Of a DNA stretch of 64,000 bases, positions 24,370 through 33,295 are shown in pieces. Numbering within the stretch: the stretch's first letter is position 1; every line of letters begins with the position of its first letter. A model generated the notes under the pieces. The model ran no database searches, had not been told where the DNA came from, and saw nothing but the letters and a program-made list of their open reading frames with translations. The translations under genes and the position numbers were made by a program. The DNA comes from Candidatus Sysuiplasma jiujiangense (GTDB taxonomy: Archaea; Thermoplasmatota; Thermoplasmata; Sysuiplasmatales; Sysuiplasmataceae), in assembly GCA_019721075.1 (NCBI GenBank), contig JAHEAD010000012.1:1-64000 (forward strand). The letters are read 5' to 3'.

Positions 24370-24509
24370 TCTTTACCGCAATGGACGGAAAAACGGATTA
24401 TTAATAGTGCAGCAGAGAACACTTACCACTTCGGGCGAAGTAGAAGGTTCCAGAGAGTATTTTAGTAAGTTGCAAATAGAGCGAACTCACGGGAAAAATA
24501 TCAGACTAC

Positions 24510-25367
24510 GTGGATCTGCTGAAGTTCAGGCTTATAACAGCAGAAATCATGCTTGCATCGGCCAGTCTTATTCTGGCGGCCGGGCCCTCATTGCAGCTGA
24601 CAAAACTGCTGTACCTGATAGTTTTCGGTTACATGGGACTTGGCGGTTCTGCGGCCATAAACTCCTATCTTGACAGGGACATAGATGCGATAATGCCCAG
24701 GACTGCAGACAGACCCATACCATCAGGCAGGATAAGACCACGGAATGCCCTTACATTCGGCATTTCGCTGATAACACTCGCAATTGTACTCACATCGCTA
24801 CTGCTAAACCCGCTCACTGCGGCAATTGTCGGAATAGGCTCATTCCTGTACATCGTATTCTACTCCATCTATCTTAAGCGACGGACTTCCATGGCTGTCG
24901 TATGGGGGGGACTTGCCGGCGCGATTCCTGCACTCGGTGGCTGGTCCGTCTATACGGAAAGCTACTGGATCATACCAATACTGATATTTCTTGTCGTCTT
25001 TTTCTGGCAACCTTCTCACTTCTGGAATCTTTCCATATATTATCGCGATGACTATATAGCGGCAAAAATCCCGGTCGGACCAGCAGTAAAAGAACAGTCC
25101 GTGATCACCGCCCGGTCACTGGCATTCAACATTGCCACTGTCTCTTTCACCTATCTGCTATATTTTGTTTCACATCTTTCAGTCGAATTTTTTGCAACAA
25201 TAACAGTGATGAATGCATTTCTGCTTTATTTTTCAGTCAAAGGCATAGGTAACAACAGGAAAGAATTCTACAGGATTTCGTTCTTTTTCTCCGTGACGTA
25301 TATCTTCATTTTCATCATTGCACTGGCGATATCCGGCATAATCCTGCCTCACAGCTATATTAACTGA
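24510..25367 (+). CDS. ctaB: protoheme IX farnesyltransferase (heme O synthase)
   Basis: Attaches a farnesyl group to heme b, making heme O for the oxidases; a UbiA-fold membrane enzyme. The 285-residue protein has the first Asp-rich motif NSYLDRDIDAIMPRTADRP, the second region YLKRRTSMAVVWGGLAG, the WQPSHFWNLSIYYRDDY segment specific to this family, and nine predicted helices. The start GTG 24510 lacks a clear ribosome-binding site; translation could begin at a rarer codon a few residues earlier. No heme A synthase (CtaA) is seen in the window, so whether heme O or A/As is used is open. It ends the first oxidase region. Confidence 0.93.
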   Translation: MDLLKFRLITAEIMLASASLILAAGPSLQLTKLLYLIVFGYMGLGGSAAINSYLDRDIDAIMPRTADRPIPSGRIRPRNALTFGISLITLAIVLTSLLLNPLTAAIVGIGSFLYIVFYSIYLKRRTSMAVVWGGLAGAIPALGGWSVYTESYWIIPILIFLVVFFWQPSHFWNLSIYYRDDYIAAKIPVGPAVKEQSVITARSLAFNIATVSFTYLLYFVSHLSVEFFATITVMNAFLLYFSVKGIGNNRKEFYRISFFFSVTYIFIFIIALAISGIILPHSYIN

Positions 25368-25455
25368 TTTTTCAGTCAAGGCAGGTGTTGGGTTCATGAT
25401 TGAAAAACAGGTTACCGCCCGCAGGAGTTAAACAACGGAACGAATAGAGGGAGAA

Positions 25456-27126
25456 TCAGGTCTTTTGACCCTGGCTCTTGGACAATTTAAACAGTGCATC
25501 TGACACGTCGGTCAGAGTGTGACCATGGCGGAAAGCGGCTATCAGTAACCCGATGAGTCGCACGTCGACCGAGCCGCAGTCGGATATTGCATCCAGAAAT
25601 TTGTCGTGCCTGACCACATGTTTCGCGCGCGTGATATCATTTGCACTGGTTCCGGTAGGAGTGTAAAACTGCTTTGACCCGGTTTTAGCTTTTAGATGCT
25701 TCCCGCGCCTATGGGCAGCAAGAATATTCCGTTCAACAACCAGTTTTTCACCGGAGGATAACATATCCCTCAACTTTTCCGAGTTCTTCCGCACCGCCGA
25801 ATACACGTCACCGGTTTCAACTGCAGTCTCAAAACTTCCCAAGTCCTGGAACTTCACCAGATAGGAACGTGCTGTTTTTTCAATATCGTTTGTCATGGAT
25901 TCCACATAATAGGAGCCGCCTAGTGGATCTATGGTGTCCGTGACGCTGCACTCATTCGCGATTATTCGATGCATCATCAGGCCGCTAAGGATGTTCCTGC
26001 CTGCGGTATCGGTATAAGGTGTTCCTGCCCCGACAGCTATCCCCTGCGCCCCTCCAAGAACAGCCGCCATCGCCTGAATTGTTGAGCGCACCGAATTGAT
26101 TTCGGTGTCCGAATCGGTGAGGAGTGATTTCAGGGGCCTTGCAATGAAACGGAATCGCAGCAGATCGTCATCCAGACCCGGGAATTGTGAACGGACTGAA
26201 CTGTACCAGAGCCTCCGTGCCGCTCTGAACTTTGCAACCTCAAGTGGGAGATCCATTCCGGCACCTAGAACAAATGACAGCCTTTTGAGCAGTTCAGAAA
26301 CATCTATGCCCGCGTTGTCCGCATGCTTCAGATAAGTGAGTGCAGATGCAACCACGAATGCAATCTCCTGCGCTTCACTTGAGCCTGATTCCCTCAGATT
26401 ATAACCACTGATAGTCAATGGTGAAAAATCTGGTGCCTCATTCAGCAGATATTCAATAAGGGAAAGAGACATCCTGACTGAGAAATCTAACGGGAATCGC
26501 AGTCTACTGCTGCCGAACAGCGACGGAGCCTCAAATGCGTTGTTCTCTACAAAGCCTTTCATCTTACCAAGGCCTTTCCGTCCGGACAGCAAATATGACA
26601 TATACATTGCCATTACCTGCGGTGCGGAATAGCCTGAATGAAAGCCTATTTTGCAGTTCGGACTCCTGACAGAATTGAGAAGATACCTGAAATCGCCTGC
26701 GGTTCGAATACGCAGGCCCGCGTAGTCCTCCCCGGTCCATTCAAACAGGGCAGGGCGTGTGGTTGCTGCATCCATCACAGGATCAAACGATAGCGAAAAC
26801 GATGTCATACCGTTTGAGGCTAGTGTACCTATCTCTTTGCGCGCCCCCTCAAGATCCGGCGATTCGACGCACAAGAACAACTCCCATTCTTCTGTCCGAA
26901 ACATTTCCGGTGTTATTCCGCGAAGATAAGGAGGCTGGCCCGGGAATGAGGCATCCCTCAGATAGTCGATATTCTCTGCATCTTCCTGACTGTAATATGG
27001 CTTAGCCCTGGGGGATGCCTTATCCGGCATTTCAGGCATTTTTGAATGTTTTACTTTTTTCATATAAACGCCGGAAGCACGTTTCACAGAAAACATAATG
27101 AAGCTCAGGGTTGAAATACTTTTCAA
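25456..27126 (-). CDS. methylmalonyl-CoA mutase family catalytic subunit, divergent
   Basis: A member of the B12-dependent acyl-CoA mutase family (TIM-barrel half), 556 aa, without its own B12-binding domain. Family landmarks are TSFSLSFDPVMD, the barrel segment LTISGYNLRESGSSEAQE, FRAARRLWY, GGAQGIAVGAGTPY and DTIDPLGGSYYVE. It is unusual in key places. The active-site His of SGYHMREAG is Asn (residue 243), the tyrosine-bearing YPTMYRGRPW region reads YLRGITPEMFRTEEWEL, and the HTN-DE substrate loop is changed. It may use another acyl-CoA or have lost mutase activity. No small B12 subunit or MeaB/ArgK GTPase is nearby. TTG 27126 is the longest start; MKKVKHSK at 27063 is an alternative. Confidence 0.85.
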   Translation of the reverse strand: MKSISTLSFIMFSVKRASGVYMKKVKHSKMPEMPDKASPRAKPYYSQEDAENIDYLRDASFPGQPPYLRGITPEMFRTEEWELFLCVESPDLEGARKEIGTLASNGMTSFSLSFDPVMDAATTRPALFEWTGEDYAGLRIRTAGDFRYLLNSVRSPNCKIGFHSGYSAPQVMAMYMSYLLSGRKGLGKMKGFVENNAFEAPSLFGSSRLRFPLDFSVRMSLSLIEYLLNEAPDFSPLTISGYNLRESGSSEAQEIAFVVASALTYLKHADNAGIDVSELLKRLSFVLGAGMDLPLEVAKFRAARRLWYSSVRSQFPGLDDDLLRFRFIARPLKSLLTDSDTEINSVRSTIQAMAAVLGGAQGIAVGAGTPYTDTAGRNILSGLMMHRIIANECSVTDTIDPLGGSYYVESMTNDIEKTARSYLVKFQDLGSFETAVETGDVYSAVRKNSEKLRDMLSSGEKLVVERNILAAHRRGKHLKAKTGSKQFYTPTGTSANDITRAKHVVRHDKFLDAISDCGSVDVRLIGLLIAAFRHGHTLTDVSDALFKLSKSQGQKT

Positions 27127-27204
27127 GCTGCCAGATGAATGAGTATCTGCACAATACGCTCATCAAGACTGCCAATGCAATGCAAACGCCTAAAGCCGAT
27201 CGCG

Positions 27205-27292
27205 TGGTGCGAGGGCTCGGATTTGAACCGAGGAACTCCTTCGAGAACAGATCTTGAGTCTGCCGCCTTTGGCCATACTTGGCTACCCTCGC
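27205..27292 (-). tRNA. tRNA-Leu (anticodon CAA)
   Basis: On the minus strand a complete cloverleaf starts GCGAGGG (27292-27286) and closes with CCCTCGC, discriminator A and an encoded CCA (27205-27207). The anticodon stem CAGA/TCTG encloses the loop CTCAAGA, giving anticodon CAA (Leu, UUG). A long variable arm with TTCTC...GGAG(TT) confirms a class II leucine tRNA. The T arm GGTTCAAATCC is canonical. No intron is present. Confidence 0.95.
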
Positions 27293-27314
27293 GCTGAGCG
27301 CCCCTATTCGTTTC

Positions 27315-27326
27315 GTGTTTTTAAGC
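27315..27326 (-). promoter_or_regulatory. TATA box of the tRNA-Leu gene
   Basis: GCTTAAAAACAC on the minus strand is centred about 29 bp upstream of the tRNA 5' end, the usual archaeal spacing. Confidence 0.5.
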
Positions 27327-27767
27327 GTTGCATGACGGATGTTCAAGCCAATCACCTCCCATTTTAGCGGGAGACATGTAACACTAATTCAAAAGTTCGG
27401 AGGTCGACAGCAAAGTTATCCGTTGTTTGCATGTTGGCATCGGACTGCGGAGGTGGGACATGCCCCCGTCTGTAATGTTTTGCGCAGCACGGGGTCTTCA
27501 CTGAGACAGAAACACTGGAGTCGCCAATGAGCGATGCGTTACAGTTTCGCTCCCTGGACACTGCAGCGTGGACCTTCCCGGCCGCACTGGCAGGTTTCCT
27601 TTCATTGTTTACCTGCAGACTGTTTCAAATATACATCTCAGCAGAGATTCCGGTCTGGTGAGGCTACAGTCGCAAAAGAAGCGGTCTCCTTCCTCCAATC
27701 GGCATGCTGTGTAATTTCCGCAAGAAAGTGGGATGTGGCTCAGCATGATCGAACCATGAAAATGATA
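27327..27767. other. intergenic region, no supported gene
   Basis: About 440 bp between tRNA-Leu and the end of the copper operon. Short open frames on both strands carry no motif, no ribosome-binding site and no membrane segment, and codon use looks random. A weak hairpin CTCCC/GGGAG lies near 27356. Confidence 0.5.
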
Positions 27768-28118
27768 TCAGTAATTTGGCGTAAGGCCTGATATCCTTAT
27801 TCGGCCGAAAGGACCCGAATCCAGGTTTATTCGATCCCTGTTCTTCTGCGCCGAACTGTAAATCCTCTTATCGATATAGACTCTGACTCCGCTGCTGACT
27901 TCTACAGTTACAGTGCCCTGCGGGGGGTCATTGCCAGTCATGAAAAAAACTTTGAGTTTGCGGATAGGCTGGCACCAGTTATCTCTGCACGGTCCCTGAA
28001 CCAGCTTCAGCAAAACAACCACTGGAACTGACTTGCCGTATTTTGCTTTCATCAAAGTCAGTAACCTTTCACTAAGTTCTACAACAGGGAATTCAGTCTC
28101 CTGTCCGCCGGATTTCAT
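27768..28118 (-). CDS. small HesB/IscA-like protein of the copper operon
   Basis: A 116-residue protein whose start overlaps the copA stop (ATGA, 28115-28118), so it is translated with copA. Sequence order: helix ([13 protein letters not shown]), strand, the Cys-containing turn [11 protein letters not shown], then strands around [10 protein letters not shown] and [15 protein letters not shown]. The last part (VxVYIDKR...INLD...GRIRISG) resembles the HesB/IscA or DUF779 fold, where Cys residues bind metal or Fe-S clusters. The family match is tentative. In this operon a copper-binding or cluster-repair role is plausible. Confidence 0.65.
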   Translation of the reverse strand: MKSGGQETEFPVVELSERLLTLMKAKYGKSVPVVVLLKLVQGPCRDNWCQPIRKLKVFFMTGNDPPQGTVTVEVSSGVRVYIDKRIYSSAQKNRDRINLDSGPFGRIRISGLTPNY

Positions 28119-30235
28119 GCTGGTACCCCCGCTCCAGCCACATACATTCTTCCGGCAGGATTGAATCGGCGCAGCAGGATTGAATTGGAAACTACCGTTG
28201 TACTGCTGAATGCCATTGCGACCGCTGCAGCAATCGGCAGATAAGTGTACATACCAAGACCGAAGAAGGGAACCAAAACGCCTCCTGCAATCGGAATCAG
28301 AACGGTGTTATAGGCAAATGCCCAGAACAGATTCTGTTTTATCTTTGAAAATGTCTTTCTCCCAAGCCGCAAAGCAACGAGAACATCTCTGGGATCTCCC
28401 TTCATCAGCACAATTCCGCCTGTAGCCTTCGCAACGTCGGTTCCGGTACCAATCGCTATGCCGAGGTCTGCAGCAGCCAGGGAAGGCGCATCGTTCACAC
28501 CGTCTCCGACCATGGCAACTATATGGCCGTCTTTTTGAAGGTCTCTGACAATCCGTTCCTTACCCTCTGGTTTAACGTTGGCAAAGAAGCGTTTTATACC
28601 GATCTCCTTTGCGACTTTTTCCGCTGTTGATGTGTTGTCGCCGGTGACCATTACTGCCTCGACCCCAATCTCAGACATCGATTTTATCAGTTCCATAGTT
28701 CCCGGCCTGATTCTGTCTTCCAGAGAAACGGCACCCAGGACCTTCTTTCCGGCTCCAAGCATTATGACAGTCCTCCCTTCTTGTTCCTCCGATTCGATGG
28801 CATTTTCATTGATCGGAGCGACTGCAGCATTCTGAAGCTTTAACATGTCTCTGTTTCCGGCCCAGTAAAGTACACCGTCCAGCCTTCCACGCAAACCGTA
28901 TCCTGGTATCGCCTCAAATTCTGCAACGGTGGCCTGTACAGGCGATATGCGTCTCGACCCTGCATAATCGACTACGGCCCTGCCTACAGGATGTTCAGAA
29001 GATCTTTCAAGTGCCGCAAGAATGCCGATCACTTTTTCTTCACTTTCCTCATTGAGTGACAGAACACTGGAAACAGATGGTCTGCCCTCAGTGAGTGTAC
29101 CTGTCTTATCGAATACAACAGTATCTACCTTTCTTGACATCTCCAGGGAATCCCCGCCCTTGTAGAGTATTCCGTTCTCGGCGCCCTTACCGGCTCCCAC
29201 CATCAGGGCAGCAGGAGTGGCAATTCCAAGAGAGCAGGGACACGCTATGATTATGACAGAAACAAACGCGAGAACAGCCACTGTTACACCAGCGTTTCCA
29301 ATGAAATACCATGATAACGAGGATATTACAGCCGCAACGGCTACAATGGGAACAAAATATGATGAAACCCTGTCCGCTATCCGCTGAATCGACGCTTTTC
29401 CTTCCCTGGCTTCGGTTACAAGTTCGACTATTTTTGCCAATGCGCTGTCGGAACCGACAGTTGTCGCTTTTTCCACAAAAGTACCAACAGTGTTGATAGT
29501 TCCTCCAACGACGGCGATGCCCGGCCTTATAACCACTGGTATGCTTTCTCCCGTTACCATTGACTGATCAACTTCACTTGACCCTTCAACCACAATCCCG
29601 TCGACAGGAATGCTTTCGCCCGGCCTGACTATTATGTTATCGCCGCTCTGTACCTCTTCGACGGGCGTCGGAATTTCCTGTCCGCCGCGTATTACTCTCG
29701 CAATTCTTGGCTGAAGATCAAGAAGTCTCCTAGTGGCCTCAGAAGCTTTGTCCTTCATCATTTCCTCCATCAGACTCCCTGTCCTGATCAGCGCGATTAT
29801 GAGGGCTGACGTGTCGAAGTATACAACCAGTGATGATGCAAAAGGATTCATCAGGACCAGATACAGGCTGTAAAAAAATGCAACTGTGGTCCCTAAAGCA
29901 ATGAGAGTATCCATGTTGGATGATCTGCTCTTAATTGCATCAGAGAATCCTCTGTAGAACTTCAGCCCCGGGACGAACTGGACGATACCCGCCATGACCG
30001 CTATTGCAATGAATACGCCCGAAAAATGGACAAAATAGCTCATCACGAAAATGGGAATGCCTAGTCCCCAGCTTAAACCTGTAAGGATTCTATTCTTTTT
30101 CCAACTTTTAGCGGGCGCATCGAATTGCTCTTTGCAGTCCGTGCTGCAGAAGTAATAAGAACGATCACCGACAATACTCTTCAGTTTAGCAGTATTCTCG
30201 TCAACATACATGCCACAAACTGGATCTTTTGCCAT
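28115..30235 (-). CDS. copA: copper-exporting P1B-type ATPase with N-terminal YHS/TRASH domain
   Basis: Pumps Cu(I) out of the cell. The protein is 706 aa. An N-terminal TRASH/YHS metal-binding domain ([10 protein letters not shown]...[12 protein letters not shown], residues 3-42) replaces the usual HMA domain. Eight helices carry the transport motif C332-P-C334 in [13 protein letters not shown]. The actuator has TGES, the phosphorylation loop [11 protein letters not shown], the nucleotide domain [11 protein letters not shown], and the hinge [18 protein letters not shown]. It follows the TRASH mini-protein gene by 26 bp and overlaps the HesB-like gene. Divergent copT probably controls the operon. 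The oxidase genes nearby create a demand for copper balance. Confidence 0.95.
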   Translation of the reverse strand: MAKDPVCGMYVDENTAKLKSIVGDRSYYFCSTDCKEQFDAPAKSWKKNRILTGLSWGLGIPIFVMSYFVHFSGVFIAIAVMAGIVQFVPGLKFYRGFSDAIKSRSSNMDTLIALGTTVAFFYSLYLVLMNPFASSLVVYFDTSALIIALIRTGSLMEEMMKDKASEATRRLLDLQPRIARVIRGGQEIPTPVEEVQSGDNIIVRPGESIPVDGIVVEGSSEVDQSMVTGESIPVVIRPGIAVVGGTINTVGTFVEKATTVGSDSALAKIVELVTEAREGKASIQRIADRVSSYFVPIVAVAAVISSLSWYFIGNAGVTVAVLAFVSVIIIACPCSLGIATPAALMVGAGKGAENGILYKGGDSLEMSRKVDTVVFDKTGTLTEGRPSVSSVLSLNEESEEKVIGILAALERSSEHPVGRAVVDYAGSRRISPVQATVAEFEAIPGYGLRGRLDGVLYWAGNRDMLKLQNAAVAPINENAIESEEQEGRTVIMLGAGKKVLGAVSLEDRIRPGTMELIKSMSEIGVEAVMVTGDNTSTAEKVAKEIGIKRFFANVKPEGKERIVRDLQKDGHIVAMVGDGVNDAPSLAAADLGIAIGTGTDVAKATGGIVLMKGDPRDVLVALRLGRKTFSKIKQNLFWAFAYNTVLIPIAGGVLVPFFGLGMYTYLPIAAAVAMAFSSTTVVSNSILLRRFNPAGRMYVAGAGVPA

Positions 30236-30261
30236 TCAGATATACCGCAACTAAACTGAGC

Positions 30262-30414
30262 TCAGTCTCTGACGAATTTGACAGGATTGGCATCGAAGGA
30301 TCTTTTGCAGCTGTCAGAACAGAAGTAATACTTCCTGCCCTTGTATTCGGAACTGAACTTCGCGTTCTTTTCATCGACGCCCATGTTGCAGACTACGTCC
30401 TTTACCATTTTCAT
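30262..30414 (-). CDS. 50-aa TRASH/YHS-domain copper chaperone (CopM-like)
   Basis: The minus strand encodes 50 residues from ATG 30414 (or ATG 30408). It is a single TRASH/YHS domain: VKDVVCNMGVDEKNAKF, then YYFCSDSCKRSFDANP, with the conserved Cys, CxxxC and aromatic residues. It is nearly a copy of the N-terminal domain of CopA. It lies 26 bp upstream of copA in the same direction and opposite copT, matching the copT-copM-copA arrangement of Sulfolobales. A TATA-like TCTAATATATTGG at 30441-30453 precedes it. It is expected to deliver copper to CopA or to the regulator. Confidence 0.85.
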   Translation of the reverse strand: MKMVKDVVCNMGVDEKNAKFSSEYKGRKYYFCSDSCKRSFDANPVKFVRD

Positions 30415-30481
30415 CACCGCTTTATTGAGATACCTTCCAATATATTAGATATTTCATTTAAGATTGTTAAGATATTACCTC

Positions 30482-30521
30482 AATCTGCGGATTATTGCTA
30501 GAAAAATCTGCGATTTACGCA
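30482..30521. promoter_or_regulatory. candidate CopT operator
   Basis: Between the divergent copM and copT starts lie two direct copies of AATCTGCG (30482-30489 and 30505-30512), 23 bp apart, about two helical turns. The second copy runs into a palindrome TGCG-ATTTA-CGCA (30509-30521). This sits immediately upstream of the copT TATA box (AATTATATC, 30524-30532) and upstream of the copM TATA box. It is a likely binding site for the Lrp-type regulator. Confidence 0.5.
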
Positions 30522-30560
30522 AAAATTATATCTACCACTCCGTAATACTCAGATAATATA

Positions 30561-31157
30561 ATGAAAAAAGACAAGCTTGTTCTTGACGAAGTGGATGCCA
30601 CACTTATAAGGTCGTTGCAGGGAAATGCGAGACAGTCATTGAGGGCAATTTCCAGAAGAACTGGTTCTTCCGTTCCCACATTGAGCCTGAAATTGCAGAG
30701 ATTGATGGAAACAGGCGCAATCAAGGGCTTCACCGCGGTGATAGATTCAGAGATGTTCGGATTCCACGATTACCTTGTGGAGATTGCACACAGACCCGGC
30801 GTAATGAAAGACCTGGAAAAATACGCCAGCGAGTTCTCTCATTGTGTCATAACACAGGATTCAAGGGTCGTCGGCATATTTTCAGGAAGAGAGAAAGATG
30901 TGGTTGCACTCTATTCCAAGATGTCGTCGATCAGGGGAGTGGAAAGAATAAGCATAACACCGACAGTTTCATATGAGACAAATACGATGAAACCCGAACT
31001 TGAAAGGGGGGCAAAAATAAACATACGCTGCTATTACTGCAAAGGGGAGATCGGTCCTTCGCCTGTTACAATCAGATCCGGCGGGAAGACAACGTATTTG
31101 TGCTGCAGCAGTTGCAAAAAGCTTTACGTTGAAAAGATTGCCGGGCTTAAGGGATAA
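30561..31157 (+). CDS. copT: Lrp/AsnC-type copper regulator with C-terminal TRASH domain
   Basis: A transcription regulator of 198 aa. The N-terminal Lrp-type helix-turn-helix is LDEVDATLIRSLQGNARQ to SVPTLSLKLQRL (residues 7-55). A RAM-like ligand/oligomerisation domain follows (about 60-145, with VVGIFSGREKDVVALY). The C-terminal TRASH metal sensor carries CYYCKGEIG and YLCCSSCKKLYVEK. This is the CopT architecture described in Sulfolobus, where the regulator responds to copper and controls copMA. It is divergent from copM-copA. ATG 30561 lies about 30 bp after AATTATATC, suggesting a short or absent leader. Confidence 0.9.
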   Translation: MKKDKLVLDEVDATLIRSLQGNARQSLRAISRRTGSSVPTLSLKLQRLMETGAIKGFTAVIDSEMFGFHDYLVEIAHRPGVMKDLEKYASEFSHCVITQDSRVVGIFSGREKDVVALYSKMSSIRGVERISITPTVSYETNTMKPELERGAKINIRCYYCKGEIGPSPVTIRSGGKTTYLCCSSCKKLYVEKIAGLKG

Positions 31158-31302
31158 TCGTCCCGTCACCGTATGACACACCCGATGGAAGCGGCGGGGC
31201 ATTGATGGACGCCAAACGGCTGACGCATAATCCGGGAGTAAATAGCGCTTCCGCAAATCCGTGTATTTAAATTGCGGTTTGTGCGGGAGCGCCTCCTGTT
31301 GT

Positions 31303-32070
31303 TTATCTTGCCGTATATCCTCCGTCTATTACAAGTTCCGAACCAGTCATGAACGCAGATTCATCCGAAAGAAGGAATGCAATACCATCTGCAATTTCGT
31401 CGCTTTTCCCTAGCCTGCCGATTGGATGCAGGCTCTTCAGCTGCTCATAAACAAGATTCCTGTTTCCCATGCTGTCAGCGAAGTTCTGAACCATAGGTGT
31501 GTCGATAAATCCAGGATGTACCGAGTTAACCCGTATGTTGTATTTTGCATAGAAAAGTGCGTCAGTCTTCGTCATCAAACGGACTGCACCCTTCGAAGCG
31601 TGGTATGGTGGTGCATCCTCGGCTCCCACGAGACCGTATATTGACGAGAGGTTGACGATAGAACCTGCCCTTTGCGAAATCATCTGAGGTATGGCATGTT
31701 TGGTGCAGAAAAATACACCCTTCACGTTCACAGCAAAAACACGATCCCAGTCTTTTTCATCTATTTCATGAGTTGGCTTGCTTACGCCTGAAATTCCGGC
31801 ATTGTTGACCAGGCCGAATACGGGACCAAGCTCCCTGGCGACTTTGTCGAAGACGGAAGATACCTCCGACTCCCTGCTCACATCCAGATGATAGTATTTG
31901 GCTGAAAGACCCTTAGATATTAGTTCGTCGACGGCCTTATTGCCCTGCACATCACTGATATCACACATTGCGACCTTCGAACCCTCCTGTGCCAGTCTGA
32001 CCGCAGCTGCTTTTCCTATGCCCATCGAAGCGCCTGTTACAACCATTACCCGATCTTTCAAGCCTTTCAT
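31303..32070 (-). CDS. short-chain dehydrogenase/reductase (classical SDR)
   Basis: An NAD(P)-dependent oxidoreductase of 255 aa. All classical SDR motifs are present: TGASMGIGKAAA (cofactor binding), an acidic residue in CDISD after strand 2 favouring NAD, NNAG (LVNNAGISGV), the catalytic Ser in VNLSSIYG, and YHASKG (Tyr-x3-Lys). PGFIDTPM and GSELVIDGGYTAR close the fold. It resembles 3-oxoacyl-ACP reductases and sugar or alcohol dehydrogenases; substrate unknown. TTTTAAATATC upstream on the minus strand (near 32105) could be its TATA box. It stands alone between convergent copT and divergent neighbours. Confidence 0.9.
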   Translation of the reverse strand: MKGLKDRVMVVTGASMGIGKAAAVRLAQEGSKVAMCDISDVQGNKAVDELISKGLSAKYYHLDVSRESEVSSVFDKVARELGPVFGLVNNAGISGVSKPTHEIDEKDWDRVFAVNVKGVFFCTKHAIPQMISQRAGSIVNLSSIYGLVGAEDAPPYHASKGAVRLMTKTDALFYAKYNIRVNSVHPGFIDTPMVQNFADSMGNRNLVYEQLKSLHPIGRLGKSDEIADGIAFLLSDESAFMTGSELVIDGGYTAR

Positions 32071-32239
32071 ATTGTGTCACCATTTGCTTTCACAGTTCGA
32101 CTGATATTTAAAAGAACGCTGTGATATATTAAGCAATGAATGTTTATATAATCGCCCGTATGAGCACGGGAAATCACAGGGACAATGTGCCAGATGCTTT
32201 TTGCTTCAGTTCTTCCGCACACAGATTAATTGGGTGTTT

Positions 32240-33295
32240 CTAGAAAAAATGAACAGGGATACCCAGATTGGAGAGAAGCGGATATAGAAGCAGGCCCGCA
32301 ATGTATAACCAGCCGAAGAGCTTTTCGTGCAGAAGCGCCTGGCGGTGATACCATAACGGCCATCCGACATAACCGGGCGGCGGTTCAGACGGCCTGCTCT
32401 TCCTTATCACACTAAATGATTTCAGGAGACTGCTGATGTTTATAAAAACCAGAAGAAGCGTGAAAGGCAGCAGAAGGAATATCGCGGAAATGGCGACTGT
32501 TGCGTACATCGCCACCATAGAGAAGAGGAGCATTGCCCGTGACCAGTATTCGCCCAGTCTTACCGGCAGAGTGCCTATGCCTTTCTTGCTGTCAAAGGGC
32601 ATCTGGTCGATATGCTTGCCAATCAAAACAGACATAACACCAAGCCCGAACGGGACGCTTGCCAGAACAACCGAAAGATTGATTGTACCGGTAATTGCGT
32701 AGAATCCGCCTGCAATCATCAATGGTCCCCAGACAACGAAAGAGGAGATTTCTCCGAGGCCCATCATCTTGAGAGATACTGAAGAAACGTCATACAGCGC
32801 CAGAAAAATCACACCAGCCAGTATCAGTATAAACGCGCCTGTGCCTCTCAGGAGCAGAAAATAAGCAGCAATGGAAAGCAGAACCGCTGAAATAACGAAC
32901 AATGTTACCACCATCTCCCCCATGCTCACGATTCCGTCAGCGATTGGATGGAGTGTGTACCTCCTTCGAGGAGAATCTGGTGAATCATGGCCGTACCTGA
33001 ATCCGAAGTAATCGTTCAGAAGATTGCTCTCCGTGTGAAGCAGAACAAATGACAGCAGTATGAGCAAGAAATTCAGTAAGCTGAATGATTTGAAAATATA
33101 AGCCAGCAATCCGCTGATTACGGCCGCCTGAAATGATATTACCAGAATTGTGCTTCTCATTGAATAGAGCATTCTTGTAACAAAGTCGTTCGAAGTCTTT
33201 GAACTGCCTTTGTCGTAAAAACCTCGGAAGGCATTTGACCATGAAACCATCCTGTGCTTCACCCCATCCCGGGAAACTGGCGTATCCGCTTTCAT
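32240..33295 (-). CDS. UbiA-family prenyltransferase (MenA-like)
   Basis: A polytopic membrane prenyltransferase, 351 aa. The two Asp-rich motifs are SNLLNDYFGFRYGHD (NxxxD) and GKHIDQMPFDSKKGIGTLP. The second, with DxxxD-KKGI-T-P-V-R-LG, resembles 1,4-dihydroxy-2-naphthoate prenyltransferases (MenA) more than heme O synthase. About eight helices surround them. It could prenylate a menaquinone-type precursor, but lipid or other aromatic acceptors are possible. It overlaps the 3' end of the GNAT-acyl-CoA synthetase gene by four bases, so they are co-transcribed. Confidence 0.85.
   Translation of the reverse strand: MKADTPVSRDGVKHRMVSWSNAFRGFYDKGSSKTSNDFVTRMLYSMRSTILVISFQAAVISGLLAYIFKSFSLLNFLLILLSFVLLHTESNLLNDYFGFRYGHDSPDSPRRRYTLHPIADGIVSMGEMVVTLFVISAVLLSIAAYFLLLRGTGAFILILAGVIFLALYDVSSVSLKMMGLGEISSFVVWGPLMIAGGFYAITGTINLSVVLASVPFGLGVMSVLIGKHIDQMPFDSKKGIGTLPVRLGEYWSRAMLLFSMVAMYATVAISAIFLLLPFTLLLVFINISSLLKSFSVIRKSRPSEPPPGYVGWPLWYHRQALLHEKLFGWLYIAGLLLYPLLSNLGIPVHFF

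Noticed and set aside
27339-27791. Two plus-strand frames between tRNA-Leu and the copper operon
   Set aside because: No start signals, no motifs, and the second runs antisense into the HesB-like gene.
32160-32243. 27-aa plus-strand ORF after a TATATA stretch upstream of the SDR gene
   Set aside because: TATA-to-ATG spacing does not fit a leaderless start, there is no ribosome-binding site, and the end overlaps the UbiA gene.
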